Of a stretch of DNA of 64,000 nucleotides, positions 1-8,773 are shown in pieces (the stretch's first letter is position 1; each line of letters opens with the position of its first letter). The DNA is taken from the NCBI RefSeq assembly GCF_016801985.1, contig NZ_JAEVLS010000001.1, positions 1,178,001 to 1,242,000 of the forward strand, given 5' to 3'. The translations under genes were made by a program, and so were the position numbers. This DNA is from Steroidobacter gossypii. GTDB taxonomy: Bacteria > Pseudomonadota > Gammaproteobacteria > Steroidobacterales > Steroidobacteraceae. Under the pieces are notes generated by a model. It searched no databases and was not told the DNA's origin. It worked only from the letters and a program-made list of their open reading frames with translations.

Positions 1-482
1 GCAAACGAGCGACGGTTCAACCCGAGATCATCCATCTGGAGCGCAGTCGCTGCCGCGCCGAGCGGGCCGGTGCCGTGCGCCAACCCCGGCATGAGGATCA
101 TCCCCGCTTCGACCGGCGACTCGCCGTCACCCACGCTGGAAGAAATCGCGCCCGTCGAAGGAATCAGCGGCTGCCGCTGATGGCGCCACAGCGGATTCTG
201 CGACACGCCTTCGGTGCGAAGCGACTCTATGGGCAACATCCCAGCTCGCGGATCGCCGAAGGAACGATCCAGAACTTCGGCCCCGAGCTCGGAGTCGCTT
301 TTGTCACTTGCGCTCCAGACAGTACGTTCCCAGACCGAATATCGAAGCGCATCGAAACTCTTGTGCTTGATATCCAGTTGTTTGCCGAGCAGCACCATGC
401 CTCCGAGAAAGGGCAGCAGCGCGACCAGGGCCACGATGGTCTCGACCAGAGCATTGCCGCGAATCGAAAGTCTCACAGTCAT
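1..482 (-). CDS. TadE-like pseudopilin, 3' end outside window
   Basis: Reading leftward from ATG at 482 the frame stays open to the window edge (160 codons), so the C-terminus is missing. The N-terminus is short and basic, then RG|NALVETIVALLPF: a prepilin-like glycine cleavage site with Glu at +5, followed by a hydrophobic segment at about residues 12-31. This is the layout of TadE pseudopilins of Flp/Tad pilus systems. The start lies 2 bases beyond the stop of the TadG-like gene, so the two are almost certainly co-transcribed. The remaining sequence is soluble and not diagnostic. TadF or another minor pseudopilin is an alternative name. The other tad genes would be expected beyond the left edge. 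Confidence 0.72.
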   Translation of the reverse strand, partial: MTVRLSIRGNALVETIVALVALLPFLGGMVLLGKQLDIKHKSFDALRYSVWERTVWSASDKSDSELGAEVLDRSFGDPRAGMLPIESLRTEGVSQNPLWRHQRQPLIPSTGAISSSVGDGESPVEAGMILMPGLAHGTGPLGAAATALQMDDLGLNRRSF

Positions 483-484
483 GA

Positions 485-1693
485 TCAAAAGCTCCAGACG
501 ACGGGCGCGAGCTTCGCTTCCCAGAAAGGATTGAACAGATTGGCGTACTCGTGCCTGCGCTCCCCCAGTGCGGCGAACGCCAAGCCACGGGGCCGCTGGA
601 ATTCCACGCGTGCGGTCGCTGCCACTGCCAACGGATGGTCTGAAGCTGACATGCCCAGCAGGTCTGCAGATGCAATCCGCGCCTGCGCCTTGGTGGCGAT
701 CGCGGCGATGCGGAGCGAGCTATCGCCTGGCTGGCCCGATACGTTGTAGAGGGCGGGCACGCCTGCGTAGTCGGAGTCGAACTCTCGTGCACTGGCAGAG
801 CTGACGCGATCGCCGATCCGGCGCCAGCTGCGCCAGCCAAACAAACTGCGAGTGCGATATCGAAGTTGGTCCTCGGCGCGCCAGTCAGCGCCATCTGCAG
901 TCTGTGAATGCGATGTCGTGCCGCGCTTGCGCAGCTGTACCGCAAGCAGGTTCTCGCGCCAGCCTCTCTCACCTGCAACCCAGCGCTGCAGGTCTTCGTT
1001 ACCACGCACGCTCGCAGTGACGAGCTCTTGCAAGGCATTGCTGTCGCGGCCGACGCTGTAGCGCTGAATGAACGCAGGCACGGCCGCTGACTGCGTCATC
1101 AGCTGGGCATCGAGCATGTGACGCAGTTCAACCGGCATGCGCGAGAGGGCATCCCGATCGTTGATCAGGATGTGAGGATCGTAGGCACGACCCGTCTCGG
1201 ACATCAGGTTCTGCAGATGGCGAAAGGCGAGAGAAGCGTGTGCTTCAGCCTGCGCCGCGCGAATGTTTGCATTCCACGCGTCGAGGGCGGGTATAGCGAT
1301 CTCTGCCGACTGCTCGGTCACATCGCGAACTTGCGCCGAGATCTGCTCAGCCATGTCCACATACTGACCGACGTATGGAATCCACTGCGTCACCCGATCT
1401 ATCGCCGCCAGTGAGTCGTTGAGGTACCGAACCCAACTCACATAAGAAACAAAGTGACCGACGGCGAGATGGTTGGCGATCATCGCCCGGTTGCTATAAG
1501 CGATGAAATTCAGATGCCGCGCCGTCCACACAGCTCCGCTGTACGCCGCAGCGTCTGCGGCGTTGGCGACATGGGATCGCTCCGTCACTCTCTGTCCGGT
1601 GTTGAACATCACCACCAGCACGGCGCTGCTGATGAGCATGCCAAACAGCGCGACAGGAGCGATCTGCCCTCGATGGTGATTACTGAGCAGCAT
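485..1693 (-). CDS. TadG-like Flp pilus assembly protein
   Basis: 402 residues. A hydrophobic anchor lies at about residues 11-30 and is preceded by RGQIAPVA, then comes the segment ERSHVANAADAAAYSGA, typical of the TadE/TadG N-terminal domain (DAAA...SGA after the membrane helix). The rest is a long alpha/beta periplasmic part with no catalytic motif I recognise. TadG proteins are envelope-anchored parts of tight-adherence pilus machines. The ATG at 1693 lies inside the end of the pilin gene (14-base overlap), and the TadE-like gene follows after 2 bases, giving a three-gene operon pilin-tadG-tadE. Family assignment is firm; the exact role in this pilus is inferred. Confidence 0.75.
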   Translation of the reverse strand: MLLSNHHRGQIAPVALFGMLISSAVLVVMFNTGQRVTERSHVANAADAAAYSGAVWTARHLNFIAYSNRAMIANHLAVGHFVSYVSWVRYLNDSLAAIDRVTQWIPYVGQYVDMAEQISAQVRDVTEQSAEIAIPALDAWNANIRAAQAEAHASLAFRHLQNLMSETGRAYDPHILINDRDALSRMPVELRHMLDAQLMTQSAAVPAFIQRYSVGRDSNALQELVTASVRGNEDLQRWVAGERGWRENLLAVQLRKRGTTSHSQTADGADWRAEDQLRYRTRSLFGWRSWRRIGDRVSSASAREFDSDYAGVPALYNVSGQPGDSSLRIAAIATKAQARIASADLLGMSASDHPLAVAATARVEFQRPRGLAFAALGERRHEYANLFNPFWEAKLAPVVWSF

Positions 1694-1985
1694 TGGTCTG
1701 CTGGTTATAGTTGGAGAGGCTGTCCGCCTGAGCGGCGCGGTTCTGCGCTGTTGTGGCCGACGCCTGTGCGTCGCTGATGTCCTGGGTGGCCGACTGGCCC
1801 GCCATCTCGCGGCTCATGCCAGCCATCTGGTTCTGAAGCACATCGCCGAAGGCGGCGAACAGGCCGATGCCGGCCACGGCCACGAGCGCGGTGATGATGA
1901 TGTACTCGCTCATTCCTTGGCCGCGTTGCCCAGTCATCGGGCACAGGCGCGCGCGCGCCGACGAAATCACGTTCCTTGTGCTCAT
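1680..1985 (-). CDS. Flp-type pilin-like small protein
   Basis: 101 residues from ATG at 1985. The N-terminus carries a basic leader ending GQRG|QGMSEYIIITAL: cleavage after Gly22 would leave Glu at +5 of the mature protein, the type IV prepilin rule, followed by a 19-residue hydrophobic helix (about 29-47). The tail after residue 60 is rich in Ala, Gln, Ser and Asn, as in a short Flp/Fap pilin. It is the first gene of the pilin-tadG-tadE operon and overlaps the next by 14 bases. A prepilin peptidase (TadV/CpaA) would be needed and is not in the window. Whether it is the major pilin or a minor one cannot be told. Confidence 0.68.
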   Translation of the reverse strand: MSTRNVISSARARLCPMTGQRGQGMSEYIIITALVAVAGIGLFAAFGDVLQNQMAGMSREMAGQSATQDISDAQASATTAQNRAAQADSLSNYNQQTNAAQ

Positions 1986-2094
1986 CGCAGTCTCCTTGGG
2001 GTGGACGGCGACACAGTAATGGCGCGCAGCGGCTCCAAAGCGCCCAATAAATGCGCTTTCCACCAGAAATACCCGCCCTGTCTTCCTTTGAAAC

Positions 2095-2679
2095 GTGAAC
2101 GGGTATCGTCCCGCCACCACCCCAGTCGGAGGTCGCGAAGTGGCGGCGCATAGCCATGGCGATCTGGCCGCGCGACAAGCTGTCGAAGCCGGCGTCGATT
2201 CGATCGAGCACGGCAGCGTTCTCAGCGATGAAACCTTGAAGCTGATGAGGGCCAAGGGCACTTACCTGGTGCCGACCCGACTCGCGGTGTACTGGGTGAA
2301 TCAAATGGCCGCGAAGTATCCGCCGGCCATTGCCGCCAAAGCGCGCGCGACGTTGACCGAGCACGAACAGGTGTTTCGCTATGCGTTGAAGATGGGCGTG
2401 CCGATTGCGTTCGGCGCCGATTCGGGCGTATCACCGCATGGCATGAATGCGAAGGAGTTCGCGTTGCTGGTCGAGATCGGCATGGAGGCCGCAGCCGCCT
2501 TGAGGTCCGGCACGCGAGAAGCGGCCAAATCGCTTGGCATCGGCACTGCAGTGGGCACGCTCGAAGCCGGCAAGATCGCCGACATCGTCGCCGTGAGAGG
2601 CAACGTGCTGAACAACATCGCGGCCACCGAGAAGCCGGTGTTCGTGATGAGGCACGGCCAGGTCGTCGTACAGCCGTGA
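2095..2679 (+). pseudogene. C-terminal remnant of an imidazolonepropionase-like amidohydrolase
   Basis: The readable part begins near 2134 (REVAAHSHGD) and continues through DSIEHGS, FGADSG and a C-terminal beta-strand segment (GTLEAGKIADIVAV), which are the second half of amidohydrolase-superfamily enzymes related to Xaa-Pro dipeptidase/imidazolonepropionase. Those proteins are usually about 400-430 residues. Here only about 190 are left, and the N-terminal half with the first metal motif (HxH) and signal peptide is absent. The only usable start is GTG at 2095, which adds 13 residues unlike the family. The last part of the barrel alone should be inactive, so I call it a decayed gene. It sits divergently beside the pilin operon, consistent with a deletion or insertion joint there. 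Confidence 0.7.
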
Positions 2680-2713
2680 TCGATCGGCTGACCTTATGGC
2701 TACGGCTGGAGGG

Positions 2714-3562
2714 TCAGCTGAACCGTTTGGCGAGGAATTCCTGCCAGCGCTTTTTCGCCAGCACGTGATAGCCCTCGTCGTAGTGCTGCGAGGAGGGCAT
2801 GTAGAAGCCCGGACCGGCGCCTCCATATAAATAGAGCTCTCGTCTATCGGGTTCGACGGCGACGAATCTTCCCAGCCAGTTCATCTGATCCCGACTGATC
2901 GCCGGGTCGGCCGTCCCTGTATGAAACTGCACGGGTACATTCAGGCGCGCCAGCAACGTAATCAGATCCGGCCGAGGATCCGTATTGGATTTCACGGGCG
3001 TTTCGATCGGCGTGTACATCGCGATCACGCCGACGATGCCGAGCGGATCGTTCAATGCCATGCGCAGAGCGGTGTAGCCCGCGGCGCCGAATGCAAGGAT
3101 CACCACCGGGTTGGCATTCGGCAGGTTGCCGTTCAATGTCACGATGCCGGCGCGCACGTCGCTCTGTACGTCACGAGCGAACGCCTCACTAAGCAATGCG
3201 TCCGGGTGCGTGGAGATCTGAGCGGTGCCGCGCATCGCGCAATCGATTACCAGTGAAACATATCCGGTGCGCGCCACATCCCGCGCGAGGTCTTGCAATT
3301 CTTTGGAGATTCCCGGGCTGTCGTGAAGAATCACGACCGTGGTGCGGTTGTCCGTGCCCATCGGGACGGCCGTGTAAGCGGGCAGCAGGACACCATCGTT
3401 ATCGATCGTCAGTCCCCGGCCTTCGATGTCCCACACAATGGCAGCGGTGTTCGCCACGGCCTTGGTGCTGAACGCAGTCGCGGCGGTCAACTGCAAGGCC
3501 GTAGCTAGAAAGTCCCGCCGCGTCGATGTTGACTCGTTGTCGTCGATACAACCCAGGCACAT
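2714..3562 (-). CDS. Dienelactone hydrolase-like protein, Tat signal, catalytic residues lost
   Basis: 282 residues from ATG at 3562. A twin-arginine signal (STRRDFLATAL, residues 12-22) is followed by a hydrophobic stretch, so the product is probably exported folded. The body is an alpha/beta hydrolase close to dienelactone hydrolase: VVILHD, an acid motif GTADP (Asp219) and a C-terminal KKRWQEFL helix. Two of the three catalytic positions differ: the elbow that normally reads GxCxGG is AFGAAG (157-162), and the usual GAGHGF histidine motif is GAGPGF (Pro251). It may therefore be a binding protein or a non-canonical enzyme. It lies alone between the amidohydrolase remnant and ada. The longer frame upstream of 3562 lacks a plausible start. 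Confidence 0.7.
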   Translation of the reverse strand: MCLGCIDDNESTSTRRDFLATALQLTAATAFSTKAVANTAAIVWDIEGRGLTIDNDGVLLPAYTAVPMGTDNRTTVVILHDSPGISKELQDLARDVARTGYVSLVIDCAMRGTAQISTHPDALLSEAFARDVQSDVRAGIVTLNGNLPNANPVVILAFGAAGYTALRMALNDPLGIVGVIAMYTPIETPVKSNTDPRPDLITLLARLNVPVQFHTGTADPAISRDQMNWLGRFVAVEPDRRELYLYGGAGPGFYMPSSQHYDEGYHVLAKKRWQEFLAKRFS

Positions 3563-3653
3563 ACCGCCTCCTGCAGCATGCTCAACGCATGCGCGCTCAT
3601 TATCAGCACGAGCGCTGGGTGCGCAAGAAATCGACGCCAAGATGTGAACTGGA

Positions 3654-4730
3654 TCATCGCTTGCTGGCCGCGCGCTCCGTATCGAGCAGAACGCGCTTGC
3701 GCTGCATGCCCCAACGATAGCCGCCGAGCTCGCCGGTGCCGCGCACGACGCGGTGACAAGGAATCAACAGCGCAATCGAATTGGTCGCGCAAGCCCTCGC
3801 CACGGCTCGCGCCGCGCTGGGTTTGCCGATCGCTTCAGCCACTTCGGCATACGATCTGACCTCGCCGTAGGGCACCTTCTGCAAATAGCGCCACACGATC
3901 AACTGAAAGGCAGTGCCGCGCACATCCAGCGGCAGGTCCAGGCGAGGTTCGAGTCCTCGCAGGTGCCGATTCAGCGCAGCCATCCACGATTCGAACTCGC
4001 TGCGTGAGCTGTCCGGCATCGGTTGCAGCGTGGCCGCCGAAAACTGCAGCTTCAGCTCGCTCAGCAGTCCTTCAGCGGTATCGCCGAATTGCAGGAAGCA
4101 GATGCCGCGATCGGTGGCGCCGATCATCAGCAATCCCAGCGGCGTCTGCCCGCTGGCGTACGAAATGGTCAGGCCCTTGCCGCCACTGCGATATTCGCTG
4201 GGCGTCATGCCGAGCTGACCGTCGGCCTTTTCGTAGACCCGGCTGCCCGAACCGAAGCCGGCTTGGTAGATCGCGTCGGCCACCGGCGCTTCGTTGCGCA
4301 GCTCCTTCTTCAGGGTGCGTACGCGCGCGGCGGTTTGATATTCCTTCGGGCTGCTGCCGATGATGGCCTTGAAGCTGCGTTGCAGGTGGAACGGACTGTA
4401 GCCGGCGCGCTTCGCCAGCTGCTCGAGGCTGAGTTTTCGCTCCGGTTCCGCGTCGATCTGTCGCGCCAGTTGGTGCACGACTTGATTCAAAACATTGGCT
4501 GGTGCGCCGGTAGGCCGGCATCGCTTGCAGGGGCGCAGGCCGGCGCGCTCCGCGTCCTCGGTGGATGCGAAGAAACGAACGTTCTTGCGCAGGGCGCGTC
4601 GCGAGTTGCAGGATGGCCGACAGTAAACACCGGTGGTCATGACGCCGTAAAAAAACTCACCGTCGCGGCTGGCGTCACGGCTTTGCACCGCGTTCCACAA
4701 GTCCTCTTCGTTCAAGATTGGGGTCGACAT
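3654..4730 (-). CDS. ada: Bifunctional methylphosphotriester/O6-methylguanine repair protein and regulator Ada
   Basis: 358 residues, the length of E. coli Ada. The N-terminal zinc domain has Cys37, Cys41, Cys68 and Cys71 (VYCRPSCNSRRAL, RPCKRC), with Cys37 the phosphotriester acceptor. An AraC-type helix-turn-helix follows at about 85-182. The C-terminal methyltransferase carries the acceptor Cys325 in IPCHRVVRG. Methylation of Cys37 turns Ada into an activator of its own gene in the known family. ATG at 4730 gives the conserved N-terminus; the frame is open further upstream but without homology. An Ada-box-like sequence lies 65 bases upstream. No alkB or alkA is adjacent. Confidence 0.93.
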   Translation of the reverse strand: MSTPILNEEDLWNAVQSRDASRDGEFFYGVMTTGVYCRPSCNSRRALRKNVRFFASTEDAERAGLRPCKRCRPTGAPANVLNQVVHQLARQIDAEPERKLSLEQLAKRAGYSPFHLQRSFKAIIGSSPKEYQTAARVRTLKKELRNEAPVADAIYQAGFGSGSRVYEKADGQLGMTPSEYRSGGKGLTISYASGQTPLGLLMIGATDRGICFLQFGDTAEGLLSELKLQFSAATLQPMPDSSRSEFESWMAALNRHLRGLEPRLDLPLDVRGTAFQLIVWRYLQKVPYGEVRSYAEVAEAIGKPSAARAVARACATNSIALLIPCHRVVRGTGELGGYRWGMQRKRVLLDTERAASKR

Positions 4731-4794
4731 GGCGCTTCTCCTCTTTGCCCACGTCGCAGTGTCGCCTGCGACCGGCGTGGAGGATTCCCGGCTC

Positions 4795-4807
4795 TTGCTG
4801 TGCAATT
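4795..4807 (-). promoter_or_regulatory. Ada-box-like site upstream of ada
   Basis: Read on the minus strand the bases are AAT-TGCACA-GCAA, an exact match to the AAT-N6-GCAA pattern recognised by methylated Ada. It sits 65 bases upstream of the ada ATG, where an activator site would be expected. Seven fixed positions in about 100 bases would rarely match by chance. No clear -10 was assigned. Confidence 0.5.
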
Positions 4808-4961
4808 TTCGCGGTCGATGTTTGGCCATGGCGGGATCGAAGGCAGGTTGCCAGTGTAACCGGCCCCTCTCGAAAGTCAGTACCGCTCGGCCCTCTTGGG
4901 CAACTGTCCGGTGCCCGTTGGTACGCTGTATTCCTGCGGTCGATATGCAGAATACGCCGCC

Positions 4962-5864
4962 ATGAACAAGCTCATCAAAATCGTCGGGGGCACACTGGTC
5001 GTCCTGGCCGCGGGCATCGGTGTGACCGTTGGGGCTGCGATGGTCCTCAGCGAACGCAAATTGAATCGTGTAGTCGATGTGAAGGTCGGCGCCATCGATC
5101 TCGCCTCTTACACTCCGAACATGCAGCGTGGCGAATACCTCTTCCTCACGCGCGGCTGCTCGGAATGTCACGGCGCCAAAGGCGAGGGGCGGCTTGTGAT
5201 CGACGATAGCAGCAGCGGCTTCTATGTCTACACGCCGAATATCACTCGGGGCGGCAGCGGAGCGGCCGCGACGTACACCGATACCGATTGGATCGCGCTG
5301 CTGCGTCATGGTTTGAAGCCGGCGCGCACCCCCGTTTTCATCATGCCGAGCGAAGACTACGCGCAGATGGCCGACGAAGACGTTGCAGCGTTGGTTGCAT
5401 ACATCCGCGCCCTTCCGCCCGCTCCGGAAAGAAAGGCCGAGATGCGGATTCCGCTGATGTTGAAAGCCCTGTATGCCTTCGGCGTCACGACCGACGCATC
5501 GGAGAAGATCGATCACACCAAGCCCGCGCCGGCCCGAGTGCCGAGCGACTTGCACTCGCAGGGTGAGTACATCGCCAGGACTTGCGCTGGTTGCCATGGT
5601 GCCGGTCTCGCCGGCGGCAAGATCCCGGGCGCGCCTCCGAGTTGGCCGGCAGCGGCAAACCTCACTTCCGCTCCAGACGGTGTGATGACGCGCTATACCT
5701 CGCCCGAGCAGTTTCGAGAAATGATGCGCAGTGGCAGGCGGGCGGACGGCACCCCCGTCGCGGTGATGCCGTTCGAGAGCCTGCGCGCCATGAGCGATGC
5801 CGAGCTCGATGCGGTGTTTGGATTCCTCAAAACGCTCCAACCCAAAGCGTCCGGCACACGCTGA
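4962..5864 (+). CDS. Membrane-anchored di-heme cytochrome c
   Basis: 300 residues. An N-terminal hydrophobic segment (about 7-29) acts as signal or anchor. Two class I cytochrome c domains follow, each with a heme site: CSECH (66-70) and CAGCH (208-212). Candidate axial methionines are in FIMPSE (about 128) and AVMPFE near the end. The product should be a periplasmic electron carrier or the cytochrome subunit of a dehydrogenase, like the c-type subunits of alcohol and gluconate dehydrogenases, but no dehydrogenase gene is next to it. ATG at 4962 is preferred to the upstream in-frame start because the added residues would spoil the signal sequence. It is divergent from ada and convergent with the DUF4412 gene. 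Confidence 0.85.
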   Translation: MNKLIKIVGGTLVVLAAGIGVTVGAAMVLSERKLNRVVDVKVGAIDLASYTPNMQRGEYLFLTRGCSECHGAKGEGRLVIDDSSSGFYVYTPNITRGGSGAAATYTDTDWIALLRHGLKPARTPVFIMPSEDYAQMADEDVAALVAYIRALPPAPERKAEMRIPLMLKALYAFGVTTDASEKIDHTKPAPARVPSDLHSQGEYIARTCAGCHGAGLAGGKIPGAPPSWPAAANLTSAPDGVMTRYTSPEQFREMMRSGRRADGTPVAVMPFESLRAMSDAELDAVFGFLKTLQPKASGTR

Positions 5865-5876
5865 TCTGAAGCCGAC

Positions 5877-6959
5877 TCAATCGCCGTGGGCTACTTTCTT
5901 GTAGCCCACCGGCACCTCGAAGATTTGCGGATCCACAGCGTTGTTATTCACCGAGATCAGCTCGGTGCTCATCCCCATCAGTGACATGAGCCCGCCCGGC
6001 AAGAGTGCCGGCGGTGGCGCCGCTTCTGGCTGAGATTGTTTTTTCTTCCCGAACATTCCGCCCAAAGCGCCGCCGAGCGCCTGGCTCAGACTCGGCGCCG
6101 TCGCGGAGGCGCCGCCGGCCGCTTGCATCTCCTGGGTGCTTTTACACTGGGGACCACCGACGCCCAATCCGAAGCTCATTCGAACCGGGTAGCCCTTGAC
6201 GTCGCGCATCTTGGTCGCGACCTCTTTCCACATGCCCTCGAAGCCACCGAACATCGACTCGGCGCGTTCAGCGAAATCACGTGATCCCGCCGCGCCCAAA
6301 CCGAGCTTCTCGGCGAAGGCGAGCTGATATGCCTGGGCTTCCGCGGATGCCGCGAAGTCGGGCGCGACCCACTGATCCATGACCAGCCCGAAATCACAAA
6401 CCTGCCCGGTGTTTTTGTCCTTGCACGACTGTGTGGCGAGCACGGTGACTCGCTCGGCCTGATAGCCCGCGATCGTCGCTGTCTCGCCCGCGCGCTGCAC
6501 CTCGCCCTTGGGCTCGGACCATTCACACTGGGAATCGTCGACTCCGGAAGTCGCTCGTCGTTGCGACGCCTGCGCCTCGCGCATCTGCCCCGTCACTTTT
6601 TCCATCTGTGCGCGGGTTTCGGCGAAGGTGGTTTCGGTATAGGTCTTTTTCTTTTCATTGACCGAATACATCTTCTCCTGATCCAGCCGCACGATCTCGA
6701 CCGACTCCCCCAGCCCGCGCGCGAACGTGCGCATCAAGCCCGAATGAAATTGCAGATTGCTTTCGGTGCGGGCGCGCTGTCCGGAGATGGTGGTGGTGGT
6801 AGTGCCACTCATGTTCGCCATCGACATCAGCCCGGCGCCGTTGATGGACATCCGCTCCTCGATGGTCACATCGGCTTGCGCAGCGCTGGTGAGGATCGCG
6901 GCGATCGCGCCTGCCAGCAGGGCGCGTGTAGGAATAGTTCTGGCCGTCTGAGTTTGCAT
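5877..6959 (-). CDS. Periplasmic DUF4412-like protein
   Basis: 360 residues. ATG at 6959 has a good ribosome site (GGAGGTTAC directly upstream) and gives a clean signal peptide ending about SAAQA|DV at residue 30. The N-terminal part (VTIEERMSINGAG... with a run of five threonines, then LDQEKMYSVNEKKKTY) resembles DUF4412 proteins, which track a reported outer-membrane or periplasmic lipid-binding-like fold. A glycine-rich segment (GGALGGMFGKKK) precedes a short C-terminal domain. Four cysteines could form two disulfides. Function is unknown. It is a single gene convergent with the cytochrome c gene (12 bases between stops). Confidence 0.72.
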   Translation of the reverse strand: MQTQTARTIPTRALLAGAIAAILTSAAQADVTIEERMSINGAGLMSMANMSGTTTTTISGQRARTESNLQFHSGLMRTFARGLGESVEIVRLDQEKMYSVNEKKKTYTETTFAETRAQMEKVTGQMREAQASQRRATSGVDDSQCEWSEPKGEVQRAGETATIAGYQAERVTVLATQSCKDKNTGQVCDFGLVMDQWVAPDFAASAEAQAYQLAFAEKLGLGAAGSRDFAERAESMFGGFEGMWKEVATKMRDVKGYPVRMSFGLGVGGPQCKSTQEMQAAGGASATAPSLSQALGGALGGMFGKKKQSQPEAAPPPALLPGGLMSLMGMSTELISVNNNAVDPQIFEVPVGYKKVAHGD

Positions 6960-7014
6960 CGTAACCTCCACATCCAGATCGAAGCCCGGCGAAGTTACTA
7001 ACGCAATCCTCCGC

Positions 7015-7395
7015 TCAATCCTGCCACGTTTGCAATCGCCGCCTGAATGCCTGCCAGTGCGCTGCGGCAAAGGCCCTGGCTTCGATCTCGAAACGGTTGT
7101 GCCAGTAGCCGTGCCGGGCCGACTCCGTCAGGTATCTCCAGATCGTCAGCCGTCTCGGCTGCCACTGGCGCATCACATGGAAATACTCGTGCAACACCAA
7201 CTCGGGATCGTTCCAGAAATCCGCCGCCGAGCCCCTCAATAGAATCCGCCCGCGACGGGTCGTGGCGCGCGCGCCGAGATGCAGCCGGGCATAGAACGAA
7301 TGTTCGACCACACGAATGTGATCGACCGACTCGCCAAAGATCTCGCGCAGCGCGGCGGCAGTTGCGGCGGGAGTGTTGCAGCGATGGCCAAGCAT
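7015..7395 (-). CDS. Small HEXXH-containing hypothetical protein
   Basis: 126 residues, no signal peptide or membrane segment. The central segment [13 protein letters not shown] contains a zincin-type HEXXH, with possible third ligands in the following FEIEARAFA segment. It resembles short stand-alone relatives of DUF4157-type zinc-binding domains, but I do not recognise a named family with certainty. It starts 9 bases after the mnmE stop on the same strand and is probably the last gene of the rpmH-mnmE transcript. Its role may be unrelated to tRNA modification. A metallopeptidase activity is possible, not shown. Confidence 0.6.
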   Translation of the reverse strand: MLGHRCNTPAATAAALREIFGESVDHIRVVEHSFYARLHLGARATTRRGRILLRGSAADFWNDPELVLHEYFHVMRQWQPRRLTIWRYLTESARHGYWHNRFEIEARAFAAAHWQAFRRRLQTWQD

Positions 7396-7404
7396 GGCCG
7401 CCGA

Positions 7405-8766
7405 TTACTTCCCGATGCAGAAGGAAGTGAAGATGCGCCCGAGCAGATCGTCCGGCGTGAACTCACCGGTGATTTCGCTAAGGCAGTGTTGAGCCTGGCG
7501 CAGCTCTTCGGCCATCAATTCGCCGGCGCGCTTTTCCGTGAGCTGGCGCTGAGACTCATATAAATGAGCGGAGGCGCGGTTCAGTGCATCGAGGTGGCGG
7601 CGGCGAGCGGAGATGGTGCCGGTGCCAGCGCCTTGGTAGCCCATGCACTCTTTCAGATGTTCACGAAGCAGATCCATGCCTTCGCCCGTCGTCGCGGACA
7701 CATGCAGTCGCGGGGGCTGCGATTGTTCGTAGCGGGATCGGCCCTGTGCGATGTCGATCTTGTTCAGCACCACGCTGACCGGGATATCCGCCGGCAAGCC
7801 GGTGAGTTCAGCCTGCATGCCTTCATCGTCCAGCGAGCGAGTAGCGTCGATTACATACAGGATGCGATCGGCGCGCGTCATCTCGGTGCGAGCTCGACGG
7901 ATGCCTTCTGCTTCGACGATGTCGGCGTCGTCGCGAAGGCCGGCGGTATCGGCGACGTGCAGTGGCATGCCGTCGATGTGAATGCGTTCACGCAGCACGT
8001 CGCGAGTGGTGCCGGGAATATCGGTCACGATGGCCGCTTCGTAGCCGGCCAGCCGGTTCAGCAAGCTCGATTTGCCGGCGTTGGGCCGGCCGGCAATCAC
8101 CACCGTCATACCTTCACGAAGCAGCGCGCCCTGCTGCGCCTTGGCCGTGATCTGCTCACATAGCTCGATGGCCGAGGCAATGCGTTCATGCAGAGCGCTG
8201 TCCGCAAGAAAGTCGACTTCCTCTTCAGGAAAGTCGATCGCGGCTTCGACGTGCATGCGCGTCTCCGTTACTGCTTCGGTCAGCGAATGAACGGCGACGG
8301 AAAACTCGCCTTGCAAGGATCGCAGCGCTGCCCGCGCCGCCTGACTCGAACCGCTGTCGATGAGATCGGCGATGGCTTCGGCTTGAGTCAGATCGAGCTT
8401 GTCATTCAGGAAAGCACGCTGAGTGAATTCGCCGGGCTGCGCTACGCGCGCGCCGAGTTCGAGCACGCGAGCGAGCAACATGTCCATGACGACAGGACCG
8501 CCATGGCCATGCAGTTCCAAAACATCTTCGCCGGTGAATGAATTCGGGGCAGGGAAGTAGAGGGCGAGGCCGCCATCCAGCATCTCGCCCTCGGCGTCAC
8601 GGAATACTCGCAGCGCTGCGCGGCGCGGCTCGGGAAGATCGCCGAGCACTTCGCTGGCGATCGTCGGCACCAGGCTGCCGGAGACTCGCACCATCCCGAC
8701 ACCACCGCGACCCGGCGGCGTCGCGATTGCCGCGATGGTGTCAGTGTCGCCGGTCCGAGCCGTCAT
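7405..8766 (-). CDS. mnmE: tRNA uridine-5-carboxymethylaminomethyl GTPase MnmE
   Basis: 453 residues, full length. The N-terminal folate-binding domain starts [16 protein letters not shown]. The inserted Ras-like G domain shows GRPNAGKSS (P-loop), DIPGTTRD (G2/G3 region) and NKID (G4). The C-terminal end is the invariant CIGK, whose Cys is essential in the family. With MnmG it installs the cmnm5 group on U34 of certain tRNAs in the cytoplasm. It follows yidC by 7 bases, the classic origin-side order. mnmG is not in the window, so MnmG must be encoded elsewhere. Confidence 0.97.
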   Translation of the reverse strand: MTARTGDTDTIAAIATPPGRGGVGMVRVSGSLVPTIASEVLGDLPEPRRAALRVFRDAEGEMLDGGLALYFPAPNSFTGEDVLELHGHGGPVVMDMLLARVLELGARVAQPGEFTQRAFLNDKLDLTQAEAIADLIDSGSSQAARAALRSLQGEFSVAVHSLTEAVTETRMHVEAAIDFPEEEVDFLADSALHERIASAIELCEQITAKAQQGALLREGMTVVIAGRPNAGKSSLLNRLAGYEAAIVTDIPGTTRDVLRERIHIDGMPLHVADTAGLRDDADIVEAEGIRRARTEMTRADRILYVIDATRSLDDEGMQAELTGLPADIPVSVVLNKIDIAQGRSRYEQSQPPRLHVSATTGEGMDLLREHLKECMGYQGAGTGTISARRRHLDALNRASAHLYESQRQLTEKRAGELMAEELRQAQHCLSEITGEFTPDDLLGRIFTSFCIGK

Positions 8767-8773
8767 GGTCCTC

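Noticed and set aside
3945-3965. GTTCGAGTCC tRNA T-loop-like sequence
   Set aside because: It lies inside ada with no cloverleaf around it.
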